Below are positions 45,324 to 54,149 of a stretch of 64,000 nucleotides of DNA, piece after piece. A program made the translations under genes and the position numbers. The notes beneath the pieces are model-generated. The model did no database searches. It was not told where the DNA came from and saw only the letters and a list, made by a program, of their open reading frames with translations. Positions within the stretch are counted from its first letter, which is position 1, and every line of letters begins with the position of its first letter. Origin of the DNA: Pararhizobium sp. (GTDB lineage Bacteria > Pseudomonadota > Alphaproteobacteria > Rhizobiales > Rhizobiaceae); the NCBI GenBank assembly GCA_017794825.1, contig CP051237.1, forward strand, positions 2,976,001-3,040,000. The letters run 5' to 3'.

Positions 45324-45824
45324 TCATGAAGCCGGCGACCGCAAGGTCGCCGGTTTTTGTTTGTCCGGAGCGCGATTTGCGTCATAGGCCGCCTCGACGG
45401 CCTCCATGCCGGCGTTCAGTTGATCGAACAGTTCAGCTCCGAGCGTTTCTCTCAATCGCATCTCGAAATCGAGAGCGAGCCGCGCAAGGGCGCGATAATT
45501 TTTCTGCCCAAGCGCCGTCAGCGTCAGGTGCTCCACCCTTCTGTCTTCGCTGTCGGTTTGCCGTTTCAGCCAACGTCTGTCTTCAAGTGCCTGTACAGCG
45601 CGGCTGACTTTTGTCTTGTGCATGGCCGAATGCCGCCCGATATCGGTCGCGGTCAGGCTGCCATACTGGCCAAGCGTTGCAAGCGCCCGCCACTCGGGTC
45701 GCGTCAGACCGCTGTGCCGCCGGTATATTGAGGCAAATCGCCGGCTGACCGTTTCGGCGGCGCGGTTCAGCCGGTAGGGCATGAACTGTTCGAGGGAGAG
45801 AAGCGGATCGGTTGCGCCTGTCAC
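45324..45824 (-). CDS. MarR-family transcriptional regulator
   Basis: 166 residues starting at GTG 45824, chosen for the GGAG site 7 nt upstream; the frame is open to 45905 but without a site. Winged-helix MarR fold: [16 protein letters not shown] (about 42-57), then [24 protein letters not shown] (recognition helix) and [14 protein letters not shown] (wing). It is divergent from hmgA across 79 bp, so it probably represses the homogentisate operon until an aromatic ligand binds (inferred, by analogy with HmgR-type control). Confidence 0.85.
   Translation of the reverse strand: MTGATDPLLSLEQFMPYRLNRAAETVSRRFASIYRRHSGLTRPEWRALATLGQYGSLTATDIGRHSAMHKTKVSRAVQALEDRRWLKRQTDSEDRRVEHLTLTALGQKNYRALARLALDFEMRLRETLGAELFDQLNAGMEAVEAAYDANRAPDKQKPATLRSPAS
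45332..45358. terminator. Intrinsic terminator, lipoprotein end (overlaps marR end)
   Basis: CCGGCGACC (45332-45340), GCAA loop, GGTCGCCGG (45345-45353), then TTTTT (45354-45358). It is a strong terminator for the plus strand. It lies inside the last codons of the minus-strand marR gene, so the convergent transcripts meet here. Confidence 0.85.
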
Positions 45825-45903
45825 GGGCAAACTCCATTTGATAGTTACAAAATGGATTGTTACATTTGCAACCAATATACCAATAACCGTAGTGAGGGAA
45901 AAC
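45825..45903. promoter_or_regulatory. marR-hmgA divergent promoter/operator region
   Basis: A 79-bp AT-rich spacer. GTTAC occurs twice as a direct repeat (45843-45847 and 45857-45861, 14 bp apart), and ATTG (45855-45858) faces CAAT (45873-45876), giving an imperfect dyad around ATTTGCA. It is a likely MarR binding site overlapping both promoters. Confidence 0.4.
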
Positions 45904-47199
45904 ATGCACGCCGCCTACATGCCCGGATTCGGCAATGATTTTGAGACCGAATCCCTTCCCAACGCCTTGCCGCAAGGCCAGAACAGCCCGCAGAAATGCA
46001 ATTACGGGCTCTACGCCGAGCAACTCTCCGGTTCGCCCTTCACCGCGCCGCGCGGCACGAACGAACGTTCCTGGCTCTACCGTATCCGACCGAGCGTGCG
46101 GCATACGAGCCGGTTTTCCTCCGTCGAATATCCTTACTGGAAAACCGCCCCGCACATGACGGACGGCCATCTGACCATCGGCCAGCTTCGGTGGAATCCG
46201 GTTCCCATGCCGAACGAAAAGACGACTTTCACGACGGCCGGAGACGTCCATACGCAAGTCGGCATGGCGACCCATGTCTATGTCTGCAACACGCCGATGG
46301 TCGATGATTATTTCTTCAACGCCGACGCCGAACTCCTTATCGTACCGCAGGTCGGCGGGCTCCAGGTCTTCACCGAAATGGGCAGGATCGATCTCGAGCC
46401 GCTCGAAATCTGCATCATCCCGCGCGGCATGATCTTTCAGGCAAGTCCCGCCGGAGAACAGGCCCGCGGCTATATCTGCGAGAATTACGGCGCCAAGTTC
46501 ACCCTGCCGGATCGTGGCCCGATCGGCGCGAATTGCCTTGCCAATCCGCGCGACTTCAAGACGCCGGTCGCCGCATGGGAAGACAAGGAAACGGATTGCC
46601 GCGTCCATGTGAAATGGTGCGGTCGCTTCTATGTCACGGAGATCGGCCATTCGCCGCTCGACGTCATTGCCTGGCACGGTAACTACGCGCCCTACAAATA
46701 TGACCTGAGAACCTATTCGCCGGTTGGCGCCATTCTCTTCGACCATCCGGACCCGTCCATCTTCACGGTGTTGACTGCGCCAAGCGGGGAGGAGGGAACC
46801 GCCAATATCGACTTCGTGATTTTTCCGCCGCGCTGGATGGTGGCCGAACACACCTTTCGTCCGCCCTGGTATCACCGCAACATCATGTCGGAATTCATGG
46901 GCCTCATTCAGGGTCAATACGACGCCAAGGAAGAAGGATTCGTGCCGGGCGGCATGAGCCTTCACAACATGATGCTGCCGCATGGTCCCGACGCGATGGG
47001 TTTCGACAAGGCGTCGAATTCCAATCTGGGTCCAGCCAGGCTCGAGGACACCATGGCGTTCATGTTCGAGACTCGTTTTCCCCAGCATGTGACACAATAC
47101 GGCATGGATCTGGATACACTGCAGGATGATTATATCGACTGCTGGAAAGATCTGGAAAAACACTTCGACGGAACGATCGAAGGCAATTGGGGGAAATAG
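45904..47199 (+). CDS. hmgA: Homogentisate 1,2-dioxygenase
   Basis: 431 residues from ATG 45904 (GAGGG upstream). It opens the homogentisate ring to maleylacetoacetate using non-heme iron. Signatures: [19 protein letters not shown] at the start, [16 protein letters not shown], and the C-terminal iron/substrate region with [14 protein letters not shown] (about 326-339), [18 protein letters not shown] (about 347-365). The homologue is full length. First gene of the operon hmgA-fahA-MBL-FAD-DUF2783-VOC-maiA. Confidence 0.96.
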   Translation: MHAAYMPGFGNDFETESLPNALPQGQNSPQKCNYGLYAEQLSGSPFTAPRGTNERSWLYRIRPSVRHTSRFSSVEYPYWKTAPHMTDGHLTIGQLRWNPVPMPNEKTTFTTAGDVHTQVGMATHVYVCNTPMVDDYFFNADAELLIVPQVGGLQVFTEMGRIDLEPLEICIIPRGMIFQASPAGEQARGYICENYGAKFTLPDRGPIGANCLANPRDFKTPVAAWEDKETDCRVHVKWCGRFYVTEIGHSPLDVIAWHGNYAPYKYDLRTYSPVGAILFDHPDPSIFTVLTAPSGEEGTANIDFVIFPPRWMVAEHTFRPPWYHRNIMSEFMGLIQGQYDAKEEGFVPGGMSLHNMMLPHGPDAMGFDKASNSNLGPARLEDTMAFMFETRFPQHVTQYGMDLDTLQDDYIDCWKDLEKHFDGTIEGNWGK

Positions 47200-47200
47200 C

Positions 47201-48220
47201 ATGAAACTCGCCACCTTGCGCGACGGCTCGCGTGACGGACAACTGGTTGTCGTCTCGCGGGATCTGACGCAATGCACTGTCGTCAATCACATCGCAGCAA
47301 CGCTTCAGGACGCGCTTGACGACTGGTCGGCGCTTGCGCCGCGGCTTACGGAAGTCGCGGAAGCGCTGGAATCCGGTTCGCAGCCGACACAACGCTTTCA
47401 TGAGAGCGACGCGCTTTCGCCTCTGCCGCGCGCCTATCAGTGGGCTGACGGGTCGGCCTATGTGAACCACGTCGAGCTTGTGCGAAAGGCGCGCAACGCG
47501 GAGATGCCAGCCAGCTTCTGGACGGATCCCCTGATGTATCAGGGTGGCTCCGACGCCTTTCTTGCGCCGCGCGACGCCATCCTCATGGAAGACGACGCCT
47601 GGGGAATTGATATGGAGGGCGAGGTCGCGGTCATTGTCGATGATGTGCCGATGGGCGTGAGCGTCGAGGAGGCGCGCGACCGGATCCGGCTGGTCATGCT
47701 GGTCAATGACGTGTCCCTGAGAAACCTCATTCCGGCGGAACTTGGCAAGGGGTTCGGGTTCTTCCAGAGCAAGCCCTCTTCCGCCTTTTCACCGGTCGCG
47801 GTCACGCCGGACGAGCTGGGCGCTTCGTGGGACGGTGGAAAGGTGCATCTGCCGCTGCTTGTCGACTACAACGGCGCGCCATTCGGCAGGGCAGACGCCG
47901 GCGTCGACATGACCTTCGATTTCCCCACCCTGATTGCGCATGCAGCGAAATCGCGGCCGCTGTCGGCTGGCGCAATCGTCGGATCGGGCACGGTGTCCAA
48001 CAAGCTCGACGGCGGGCCGGGCCGGCCGATCGGAGAAGGCGGCGCGGGTTACTCCTGCATCGCCGAGATAAGAATGATCGAGACGATCAAGTCGGGCAAG
48101 CCGTCCACTCCCTTCATGACGTTCGGAGACAAGGTGCGGATCGAGATGAAGGACGCCGGAGGCCACTCCGTTTTCGGCGCTATCGAACAGACTGTAAAGA
48201 AATACGAGAGGAAACCCTGA
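47201..48220 (+). CDS. fahA: Fumarylacetoacetate hydrolase family protein (FahA)
   Basis: 339 residues from ATG 47201, 1 nt after the hmgA stop. It hydrolyses fumarylacetoacetate to fumarate and acetoacetate, the last step of tyrosine breakdown. FAH-fold metal ligands are in GIDMEGEVAVIVDD (Glu-x-Glu, about 134-142) and MLVNDVSLRNLIP (Asp about 170). GFGFFQSKPSSAFSPVAVTPDELG is typical of this bacterial type. Position in the operon supports the substrate; other FAH-family members hydrolyse different beta-diketones. Confidence 0.9.
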   Translation: MKLATLRDGSRDGQLVVVSRDLTQCTVVNHIAATLQDALDDWSALAPRLTEVAEALESGSQPTQRFHESDALSPLPRAYQWADGSAYVNHVELVRKARNAEMPASFWTDPLMYQGGSDAFLAPRDAILMEDDAWGIDMEGEVAVIVDDVPMGVSVEEARDRIRLVMLVNDVSLRNLIPAELGKGFGFFQSKPSSAFSPVAVTPDELGASWDGGKVHLPLLVDYNGAPFGRADAGVDMTFDFPTLIAHAAKSRPLSAGAIVGSGTVSNKLDGGPGRPIGEGGAGYSCIAEIRMIETIKSGKPSTPFMTFGDKVRIEMKDAGGHSVFGAIEQTVKKYERKP

Positions 48221-48223
48221 TCC

Positions 48224-49174
48224 ATGGCCAAGGAATTTGCGTCGCGCGGCGACATGACGGAAAAGGCCGTCACCTTTTCGGAGATCGGTCGCGATCTGTG
48301 GGCTTTTACCGCTGAAGGCGATCCCAATACCGGCGTCATCATCGGCGACGACAGCGTCATGATCATCGACGCGCAGGCCACCCCGCGTCTCGCCAACAAG
48401 GTCGTGGAAAAGATCCGCGGCGTGACCGACAAGCCAATCCGCCATGTGGTGCTTTCGCACTATCACGCCGTTCGCGTTCTGGGCGCCTCGGCCTACAACG
48501 CCGACGAAATCATCGGGTCCGACACCTGCCGGGCAATGGTCGCGGAACGCGGCCAGGAGGACTGGGATTCGGAATTCGAGCGTTTTCCGCGCCTGTTCCA
48601 GGGGCATGAGAGCATTCCGGGCCTGACATGGCCGACCATGACCTTCGCGACCAGGATGACCGTCTATCTCGGCAAACGCCGCGTCGACCTGATGCATCTG
48701 GGACGCGCGCACACGGCCGGCGACATCGTATCCTGGGTGCCGGACGAAGGCGTGATGTTCACCGGCGACATCGTCGAATACCATTCCGCCTGTTATTGCG
48801 GCGACGGGCATTTCAAAGACTGGGGCGGGACGCTCGATGCGATCAAGGCTTACCGTCCGGCGGCGATCGCGCCGGGCCGTGGCGACGCGCTGGTCGGCGA
48901 CGAGATGGTGACTGCGGCGATCGAGAACACCCGCGATTTCGTCGAGAGCACCTATCGGCCGGCGGCGGCAGTCGCTGCTCGCGGGGGCTCGCTGAAGGAC
49001 GCCTGGGACGCGGTCCGGGCCGAATGCGACCCGAAGTTCGCCGACTATGCAATCTACGAACATTGCCTCCCGTTCAACGTCGCGCGGGCCTATGACGAGG
49101 CGCAGGGCATGGATACGCCGCGCATATGGACGGCGGAACGCGACAAGCAAATGTGGGGGTCTCTCCAGGGCTGA
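48224..49174 (+). CDS. MBL-fold protein with altered metal motif
   Basis: 316 residues, 3 nt after the fahA stop. Metallo-beta-lactamase fold with RHVVLSHYHAVRVLGASAY. The normal HxHxDH motif reads His79-Tyr-His81-Ala-Val-Arg84, so the Asp and second His that bind the second metal are missing. Other ligand regions (LMHLGRAHTAGDIV, VMFTGDIVEYHS) are intact. It probably binds one metal, or works with a different substrate. Family members sit in homogentisate clusters of several bacteria (recollection). Its role could be hydrolysis of a thioester or lactone side product; this is inferred. Confidence 0.8.
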   Translation: MAKEFASRGDMTEKAVTFSEIGRDLWAFTAEGDPNTGVIIGDDSVMIIDAQATPRLANKVVEKIRGVTDKPIRHVVLSHYHAVRVLGASAYNADEIIGSDTCRAMVAERGQEDWDSEFERFPRLFQGHESIPGLTWPTMTFATRMTVYLGKRRVDLMHLGRAHTAGDIVSWVPDEGVMFTGDIVEYHSACYCGDGHFKDWGGTLDAIKAYRPAAIAPGRGDALVGDEMVTAAIENTRDFVESTYRPAAAVAARGGSLKDAWDAVRAECDPKFADYAIYEHCLPFNVARAYDEAQGMDTPRIWTAERDKQMWGSLQG

Positions 49175-49206
49175 GACGGTCCGGTACGGGAAGTCGGAGG
49201 AGTTCC

Positions 49207-50814
49207 ATGAGCAAGATATTCGAGACGCCGCTCTATGCCTATGAGCGCAGTCCGGACCAGGGCGCGCAGCAACCGGTCAGACATCCGGTCGTCATTATCG
49301 GGGCAGGTCCTATCGGTCTGGCCGCGGCGATCGATCTGGCGCAGTCGGATACGCCGGTGGTGGTGCTGGACGAGAATGACCGGGTGAGCTGGGGGTCGCG
49401 GGCGATCTGCTATGCCAAGCGACCCCTCGAAATTCTCGACCGGCTCGGCTGCGGCGACGAATTCGTCGACAAGGGCGTGCAGTGGAACATCGGCAAGGTC
49501 TATTTCGACGACCACAAGGTCTACGAGTTCGACCTGCTGCCCGAGAAGGGCCACAAGAGACCCGCCTTCGTCAATCTGCAGCAATATCATTTCGAGGAAT
49601 ATCTGATCCACCGCGTGCGCCAGTTGCAGGCGCAGGGCAAACCGCTGGACCTGCGCGGCGGGAACCGCGTGACCCATATCGAACAGGACAAAGGAGGCGT
49701 GCGGCTCGACGTCGAGACGCCAGAAGGCTCCTACCGTCTTGAAGCCGACTGGCTGATTGTCTGCGACGGAGCTACCTCGCCGGCGCGCAGCGCACTCGGT
49801 CTCGACTTTGTGGGCCGCGTGTTCGAGGACAATTTCCTCATCGCCGACGTCATCATGGACGCCGACTTTCCCGTCGAGCGCCGTTTCTGGTTCGACCCGC
49901 CCTTCAACCGCGGCCAGTCTGCGCTTCTGCACAAGCAGCCCGACAATGTCTGGCGCATCGACCTGCAGCTTGGCTGGAACATCGACCGTGACGAGGAAAA
50001 GAAGCCGGAGAACGTTATTCCGCGGCTGAAGGCCATGCTCGGGGACGACGCCAAGTTCGAGCTGGAATGGGTGTCCATCTACACGTTCCAGTGCCGGCGC
50101 ATGGAAGAGTTTCACCACGACCGGGTGATTTTTGCCGGTGATTCCGCGCACCAGGTTTCCCCCTTCGGAGCCAGGGGCGCCAATTCCGGCATTCAGGACA
50201 CCGACAACCTTGTCTGGAAGCTGAAGCTCGTCATTGACGGCAAGGCGCCGGAAAGCCTGCTGCGCAGCTACGATTACGAGCGCATGCTCGCCGCCGACGA
50301 GAACATTCTGAACTCGACGCGCGCGACGGAATTCATCACGCCGAAATCGGAAAACAGTCGGATATTCCGCAACGCCGTGCTGGATCTTGCCGAAAAGCAC
50401 GAATTCGCCCGCAGTCTCGTCAATTCCGGACGCCTGTCCGTGCCGAGCGTCTATGACGGCTCGCCGCTCAACGGCCATGACGAACCGACCCTTCCGGCAC
50501 GGACACGTCCGGGCGCGTCGGCGAGCGATGCTCCGGTGGGAGACGCCTGGCTGATCGATCTTCTCGGCAATCGCTTCCAGCTCGTCGGCTTCAATGTCGA
50601 GGTTCCCGATTGGATGGATATCGACGGCATTCCGGTTGAAGGGCTCGTGGTCGACGCTTCATCAGGGAACGGTTTCATCCGGGATCGATATCTCGGCGAC
50701 GAGAGCCAGGCTGTGTATCTGTTGCGGCCGGACCAGCATGTGGCGGCCCGGTGGCTCGCCTATGACGAAGCGGCTGTCCGGCAGGCGCTCAGGACCGCAA
50801 CCGGTCAGGGCTGA
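49207..50814 (+). CDS. FAD-dependent aromatic hydroxylase (class A monooxygenase)
   Basis: 535 residues from ATG 49207 (GGAGGA upstream). Flavin binding: VVIIGAGPIGLAAAIDL with Gly32-x-Gly-x-x-Gly37, the DG-like motif LIVCDGATSPARSALG, and GDSAHQVSPFGARGANSGIQD with Asp312. The domain layout matches MhpA/PheA/TfdB hydroxylases, with a C-terminal thioredoxin-like part. Location between homogentisate genes suggests para- or ortho-hydroxylation of a phenylacetate, e.g. 3-hydroxyphenylacetate to homogentisate (inferred). It pairs with the DUF2783 gene 11 bp downstream. Confidence 0.88.
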   Translation: MSKIFETPLYAYERSPDQGAQQPVRHPVVIIGAGPIGLAAAIDLAQSDTPVVVLDENDRVSWGSRAICYAKRPLEILDRLGCGDEFVDKGVQWNIGKVYFDDHKVYEFDLLPEKGHKRPAFVNLQQYHFEEYLIHRVRQLQAQGKPLDLRGGNRVTHIEQDKGGVRLDVETPEGSYRLEADWLIVCDGATSPARSALGLDFVGRVFEDNFLIADVIMDADFPVERRFWFDPPFNRGQSALLHKQPDNVWRIDLQLGWNIDRDEEKKPENVIPRLKAMLGDDAKFELEWVSIYTFQCRRMEEFHHDRVIFAGDSAHQVSPFGARGANSGIQDTDNLVWKLKLVIDGKAPESLLRSYDYERMLAADENILNSTRATEFITPKSENSRIFRNAVLDLAEKHEFARSLVNSGRLSVPSVYDGSPLNGHDEPTLPARTRPGASASDAPVGDAWLIDLLGNRFQLVGFNVEVPDWMDIDGIPVEGLVVDASSGNGFIRDRYLGDESQAVYLLRPDQHVAARWLAYDEAAVRQALRTATGQG

Positions 50815-50825
50815 AAGGAAAAGCC

Positions 50826-51029
50826 ATGTTGAATACCAAAAAGAATATAGCAAGTCAGGACGACTTCCTGGAAGAACTCCTGGCCGCGCATGAGGGATTG
50901 TCCAAGTCTGAAAGCGATGCTTTCAATGCCCGCCTGATCCTGCTTCTGGCCAATCATGTCGGTGACCTGAACGTGCTGCGCGAAGCACTGAAGGCCGCCG
51001 GTGATTCCGGAGGCCGGCGGGCGGAATGA
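50826..51029 (+). CDS. DUF2783 small protein
   Basis: 67 residues, all-helical, polar: QDDFLEELLAAHEGLSKSES and ARLILLLANHVGDLNVLREA. It belongs to DUF2783, a family usually found beside FAD-dependent aromatic hydroxylases. It starts 11 nt after that gene. It may be a small accessory subunit or stabiliser of the monooxygenase; no biochemical role is known to me. Confidence 0.82.
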   Translation: MLNTKKNIASQDDFLEELLAAHEGLSKSESDAFNARLILLLANHVGDLNVLREALKAAGDSGGRRAE

Positions 51030-51078
51030 CCTGAAACAGCGTTCCGGCATGACCGGACGCGAGCAGAGGATATTCCAA

Positions 51079-51621
51079 ATGAAAATCGAACAGATCCACC
51101 ATGTCGCCTATCGTTGCAAGGACGCGAAGGAAACCGTCGACTGGTACACGAAAATGCTCAACATGGACTTCGTGCTGGCGATCGCCGAAGACCATGTGCC
51201 GTCCACTCACGAACCCGATCCCTACATGCACATTTTTCTGGATGCCGGAAACGGCAACGTGCTCGCCTTCTTCGAACTGCCGACAAAGCCGGAGATGGGC
51301 CGTGACGAGAACACGCCGGCCTGGGTGCAGCATATCGCCTTCAAGGTGAAGGACCGCGACGCCCTGCTCGAGTACAAGGATCATCTGGAAAAGAACGGCG
51401 TCGACGTGCTCGGCGTAACGGACCATTCTATTTTCCACTCGATTTATTTCTTCGATCCGAACGGGCACCGCGTCGAGCTTGCATGCCCGGATCCGGAGGA
51501 AGAAGAAATGCTGAAGCGTCTGGATGACGTCAAATGGGATATGCTGGAGGAATGGTCGCGAACGAAGAAGGCGCCGCGCCACGCCAATTGGATGCACGCA
51601 AAGGAACTCGCCGACGCCTGA
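51079..51621 (+). CDS. VOC-family (glyoxalase-like) metalloprotein
   Basis: 180 residues from ATG 51079. Vicinal-oxygen-chelate fold: MKIEQIHHVAYRCKDAKETVDWY with first ligand His, WVQHIAFKVKDRDALLEY with the second, and YFFDPNGHRVELAC with the Glu ligand, in βαβββ order. The C-terminal Glu/Lys-rich helical tail (PDPEEEEMLKRLDDVKW) is unusual for a glyoxalase. Position inside the homogentisate operon suggests a dioxygenase or isomerase step on a quinone-like intermediate; unproven. Confidence 0.82.
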   Translation: MKIEQIHHVAYRCKDAKETVDWYTKMLNMDFVLAIAEDHVPSTHEPDPYMHIFLDAGNGNVLAFFELPTKPEMGRDENTPAWVQHIAFKVKDRDALLEYKDHLEKNGVDVLGVTDHSIFHSIYFFDPNGHRVELACPDPEEEEMLKRLDDVKWDMLEEWSRTKKAPRHANWMHAKELADA

Positions 51622-51663
51622 ACCTCGGAGGGCGCGCGGCTAAAAGCAGAAGACGGAGGGATA

Positions 51664-52308
51664 ATGTCGAGACCGGTTCTCTATGACTACTGGCGGTCAT
51701 CCGCCAGCTATCGCGTACGGATTGCGCTCAATCTCATGGGCCTCGCCTATGACGCCGTTCCCGTGAACTTGCTTACGGGTCAGCATCGCGGCGAGGAACA
51801 CATCGCCCGCAATCCGCAGGGGCTGGTGCCGGCTCTGGAGATCGATGGTCATATGCTGACCCAGTCGATGGCGATCATAGAGTATCTCGACGAGACGCGG
51901 CCCAATCCGGGTTTTCTGCCGAAGGAGACGCAAGAGCGCGCGCGCGTGCGCGCGCTCGCCTATGCTGTCGCCATGGAAATCCACCCGGTCTGCAACCTCT
52001 CCGTCGCCGCTCATGTCGTGGAGCTGACCGGACGCGAGGAAGACCGCGCCGCCTGGATGAAGACATTCATCCGCAAGGGGCTGGTCGGACTGGAAGGCAT
52101 GCTTGCGGACGGCAAAAGCGGCATCTACTGCCACGGCGACATACCCACCATGGCCGATCTTTGCCTCGTGCCGCAGGTCTATAATGCGAAGCGCTGGGAG
52201 GTCGATATTTCCGACCTGAAGCGGATCAACGCTATCTACGAGAACTGCAGCGAGCTGGAAAGCTTTGCGGCGGCCCATCCCGACCGGGTCGGACCGCCGC
52301 CAGACTGA
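51664..52308 (+). CDS. maiA: Maleylacetoacetate isomerase
   Basis: 214 residues. Zeta-class glutathione transferase: the active-site Ser lies in YWRSSASYRVRIALN (about 10-24), the SSCX-type motif (here RSSASYRVR). GSH-binding region LTQSMAIIEYLDETRP follows, and the C-terminal helical domain ends normally. It converts maleylacetoacetate to fumarylacetoacetate with glutathione. It closes the operon; ends 2 nt before the convergent hppD stop. Confidence 0.94.
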   Translation: MSRPVLYDYWRSSASYRVRIALNLMGLAYDAVPVNLLTGQHRGEEHIARNPQGLVPALEIDGHMLTQSMAIIEYLDETRPNPGFLPKETQERARVRALAYAVAMEIHPVCNLSVAAHVVELTGREEDRAAWMKTFIRKGLVGLEGMLADGKSGIYCHGDIPTMADLCLVPQVYNAKRWEVDISDLKRINAIYENCSELESFAAAHPDRVGPPPD

Positions 52309-52310
52309 GC

Positions 52311-53423
52311 CTATTCCGCGGCTTCGGTCTTGATGACGCCGCGGCGGATCTGGTCTTCCTCGATCGATTCGAACAGGGCGCGGAAATTGCCCTCGCCAAA
52401 GCCCTCGTCACCCTTGCGCTGGATGAATTCGAAGAAGATCGGGCCGATCACGGTCTTCGAGAAGATCTGCAAAAGGATCTTCGTCTCGCCGCCGCCGACA
52501 ACGCCTTCGCCGTCGATGAGAATGCCGTGTTTCTTCATGCGGTCGATCGGCTCGTCATGGCCTTTCACGCGGTCGTGGGACATGTCGTAATAGGCGTCCG
52601 GCGGACTCGGCATGAATTTCAGCCCATTGTCTGCAAGCTGGTCGGTCGCTTCGTAGATGGCGTCGGCGCCAACTGCAATGTGCTGGATGCCCTCACCCTT
52701 GTACTTCTTCAGATATTCCTCGATCTGGCTGGTGTCGTCCTTCGACTCGTTCAACGGAATGCGGATCTTGCCGCAGGGCGAGGTGATCGCGCGGCTCACC
52801 AGACCGGTGATCCTGCCGTCGATGTCGAAGAAATGGATCTGCGAGAAATTGAAAAGATCGCGGTAGAAGTCCCACCATTTGTCCATATTGCCGCGATAGA
52901 CGTTGTGGGTCAGATGGTCGAGAAAATAGAAGCCGACGCCTTCCGGTTTCGGATCGCGCTCGCCGGTCCATTCGAATTCGGCGTCGTAGGCGGAACCCTT
53001 GTCGCCGTATTTCTCCACGAAATAGAGCAACGATCCGCCGATGCCGACGATGGCCGGAACGTCGAGCGCCTTGTCGTCGCCCTCGTAGGGGGTGGCGCCT
53101 TTCGATACCGCATGGTCGAAGGCGTGCTGCGCATCCACGACGCGCCACGCCATGGACGGCGCGCAGGGGCCATGCTTGTCGATGAAACGGCCGCCGAAGG
53201 AATCGGTCTCGCCATTCAGGATGTAGTTGATATCGCCCTGACGCCAGACGGAGATTGCTTTCCGCTTGTGACGGGCGACAGCAACGTAGCCCATCTTCGT
53301 GAAAAGTTCTTCGAGCTTCTCGGGCTCGGGATGGGCGAATTCGACAAATTCGAAACCATCGGTGCCGGCCGGATTGTCGTCGGTAATTCTGGCAGGCGGC
53401 GCATCGTGCGGAAACGGACCCAT
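52311..53423 (-). CDS. hppD: 4-hydroxyphenylpyruvate dioxygenase
   Basis: 370 residues. Two VOC domains; the C-terminal one binds iron through His in FLDHLTHNV (about 167), His in EGIQHIAVGAD (about 246) and Glu near the C-terminus in FFEFIQRKGDEGFGEGNF (about 327). It makes homogentisate from 4-hydroxyphenylpyruvate, feeding hmgA. It is convergent with the hmgA operon and divergent from an Lrp-type regulator. Confidence 0.95.
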   Translation of the reverse strand: MGPFPHDAPPARITDDNPAGTDGFEFVEFAHPEPEKLEELFTKMGYVAVARHKRKAISVWRQGDINYILNGETDSFGGRFIDKHGPCAPSMAWRVVDAQHAFDHAVSKGATPYEGDDKALDVPAIVGIGGSLLYFVEKYGDKGSAYDAEFEWTGERDPKPEGVGFYFLDHLTHNVYRGNMDKWWDFYRDLFNFSQIHFFDIDGRITGLVSRAITSPCGKIRIPLNESKDDTSQIEEYLKKYKGEGIQHIAVGADAIYEATDQLADNGLKFMPSPPDAYYDMSHDRVKGHDEPIDRMKKHGILIDGEGVVGGGETKILLQIFSKTVIGPIFFEFIQRKGDEGFGEGNFRALFESIEEDQIRRGVIKTEAAE

Positions 53424-53563
53424 GAGAGAACTCCTTCAGCGTTTGTGTTTATTGATCTTATTATCGCGCATTTCACGTGCGAATAGTTTGCATTCTTGCC
53501 TTGATTGAGCGAGACTATGCGTGAAAACAGCAAATACAGGATCAATGATGCACGGATTGTGAA
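53424..53563. promoter_or_regulatory. hppD-Lrp divergent region
   Basis: 140 bp, AT-rich for this genome. TTTGC (53487-53491) faces GCAAA (53530-53534), and further TGC/GCA words lie between, the kind of spaced half-sites bound by Lrp/AsnC dimers. It is the likely place where the Lrp-type protein controls hppD and itself. Confidence 0.35.
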
Positions 53564-54019
53564 ATGGACCGATACGACAGGAGGATCCTGGAAGAGCTGC
53601 AGAAGGACGCCCGGCTGACCAACAACGACCTGTCCGAGCGGGTCAATCTGTCGCCTTCGCAATGTTCCAGACGGCGCACGCGGCTAGAGCAGGAGGGATT
53701 TATCCGCGGCTACTTCGCGGATCTCGACCGCAATCTTCTGGGTCTCGGCATCGTCAATATCATCACCGTGACGCTCGATACGCACAATCGCGACAATGCG
53801 CGGCGTTTCGCGCGCCTGGTGGAGGGCCTGCCGGAAGTGCTGGAGGCGCATTCGCTCACCGGTGAGATGGATTATCTTCTGAAAGTGGTCACGCCGGACC
53901 TGCGCGCCTTGTCGGGTTTCGTAAACGACGTGCTGCTTCCGCACGAATCCGTACGGCACGTCAAATCGGCGATTGTACTCGATACGTTGAAGGAAACCCA
54001 CGCGCTGCCTCTCAGATAG
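53564..54019 (+). CDS. Lrp/AsnC-family transcriptional regulator
   Basis: 151 residues. N-terminal helix-turn-helix (DRYDRRILEELQKDARLTNN; SERVNLSPSQCSRRRTRLEQEG) and a C-terminal RAM ligand domain (GIVNIITVTLDTHN; EAHSLTGEMDYLLKVVTPDL). Divergent from hppD, so it probably senses an aromatic amino acid or its keto acid and controls hppD, as HpdR-like Lrp proteins do elsewhere. ATG 53564 has no strong ribosome site. Confidence 0.88.
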   Translation: MDRYDRRILEELQKDARLTNNDLSERVNLSPSQCSRRRTRLEQEGFIRGYFADLDRNLLGLGIVNIITVTLDTHNRDNARRFARLVEGLPEVLEAHSLTGEMDYLLKVVTPDLRALSGFVNDVLLPHESVRHVKSAIVLDTLKETHALPLR

Positions 54020-54149
54020 GCGCGCTGTCGGGAACGCCGATTGATCTTTGGTCCTGCTTGCGAATCCGGTCAGTCGTGCTAATCATGCCGCGCTGAATAA
54101 CTTCACCGGCCCGCAAGGGCCGAAATTTCCGAGTTTCTGGGAGGATGAC

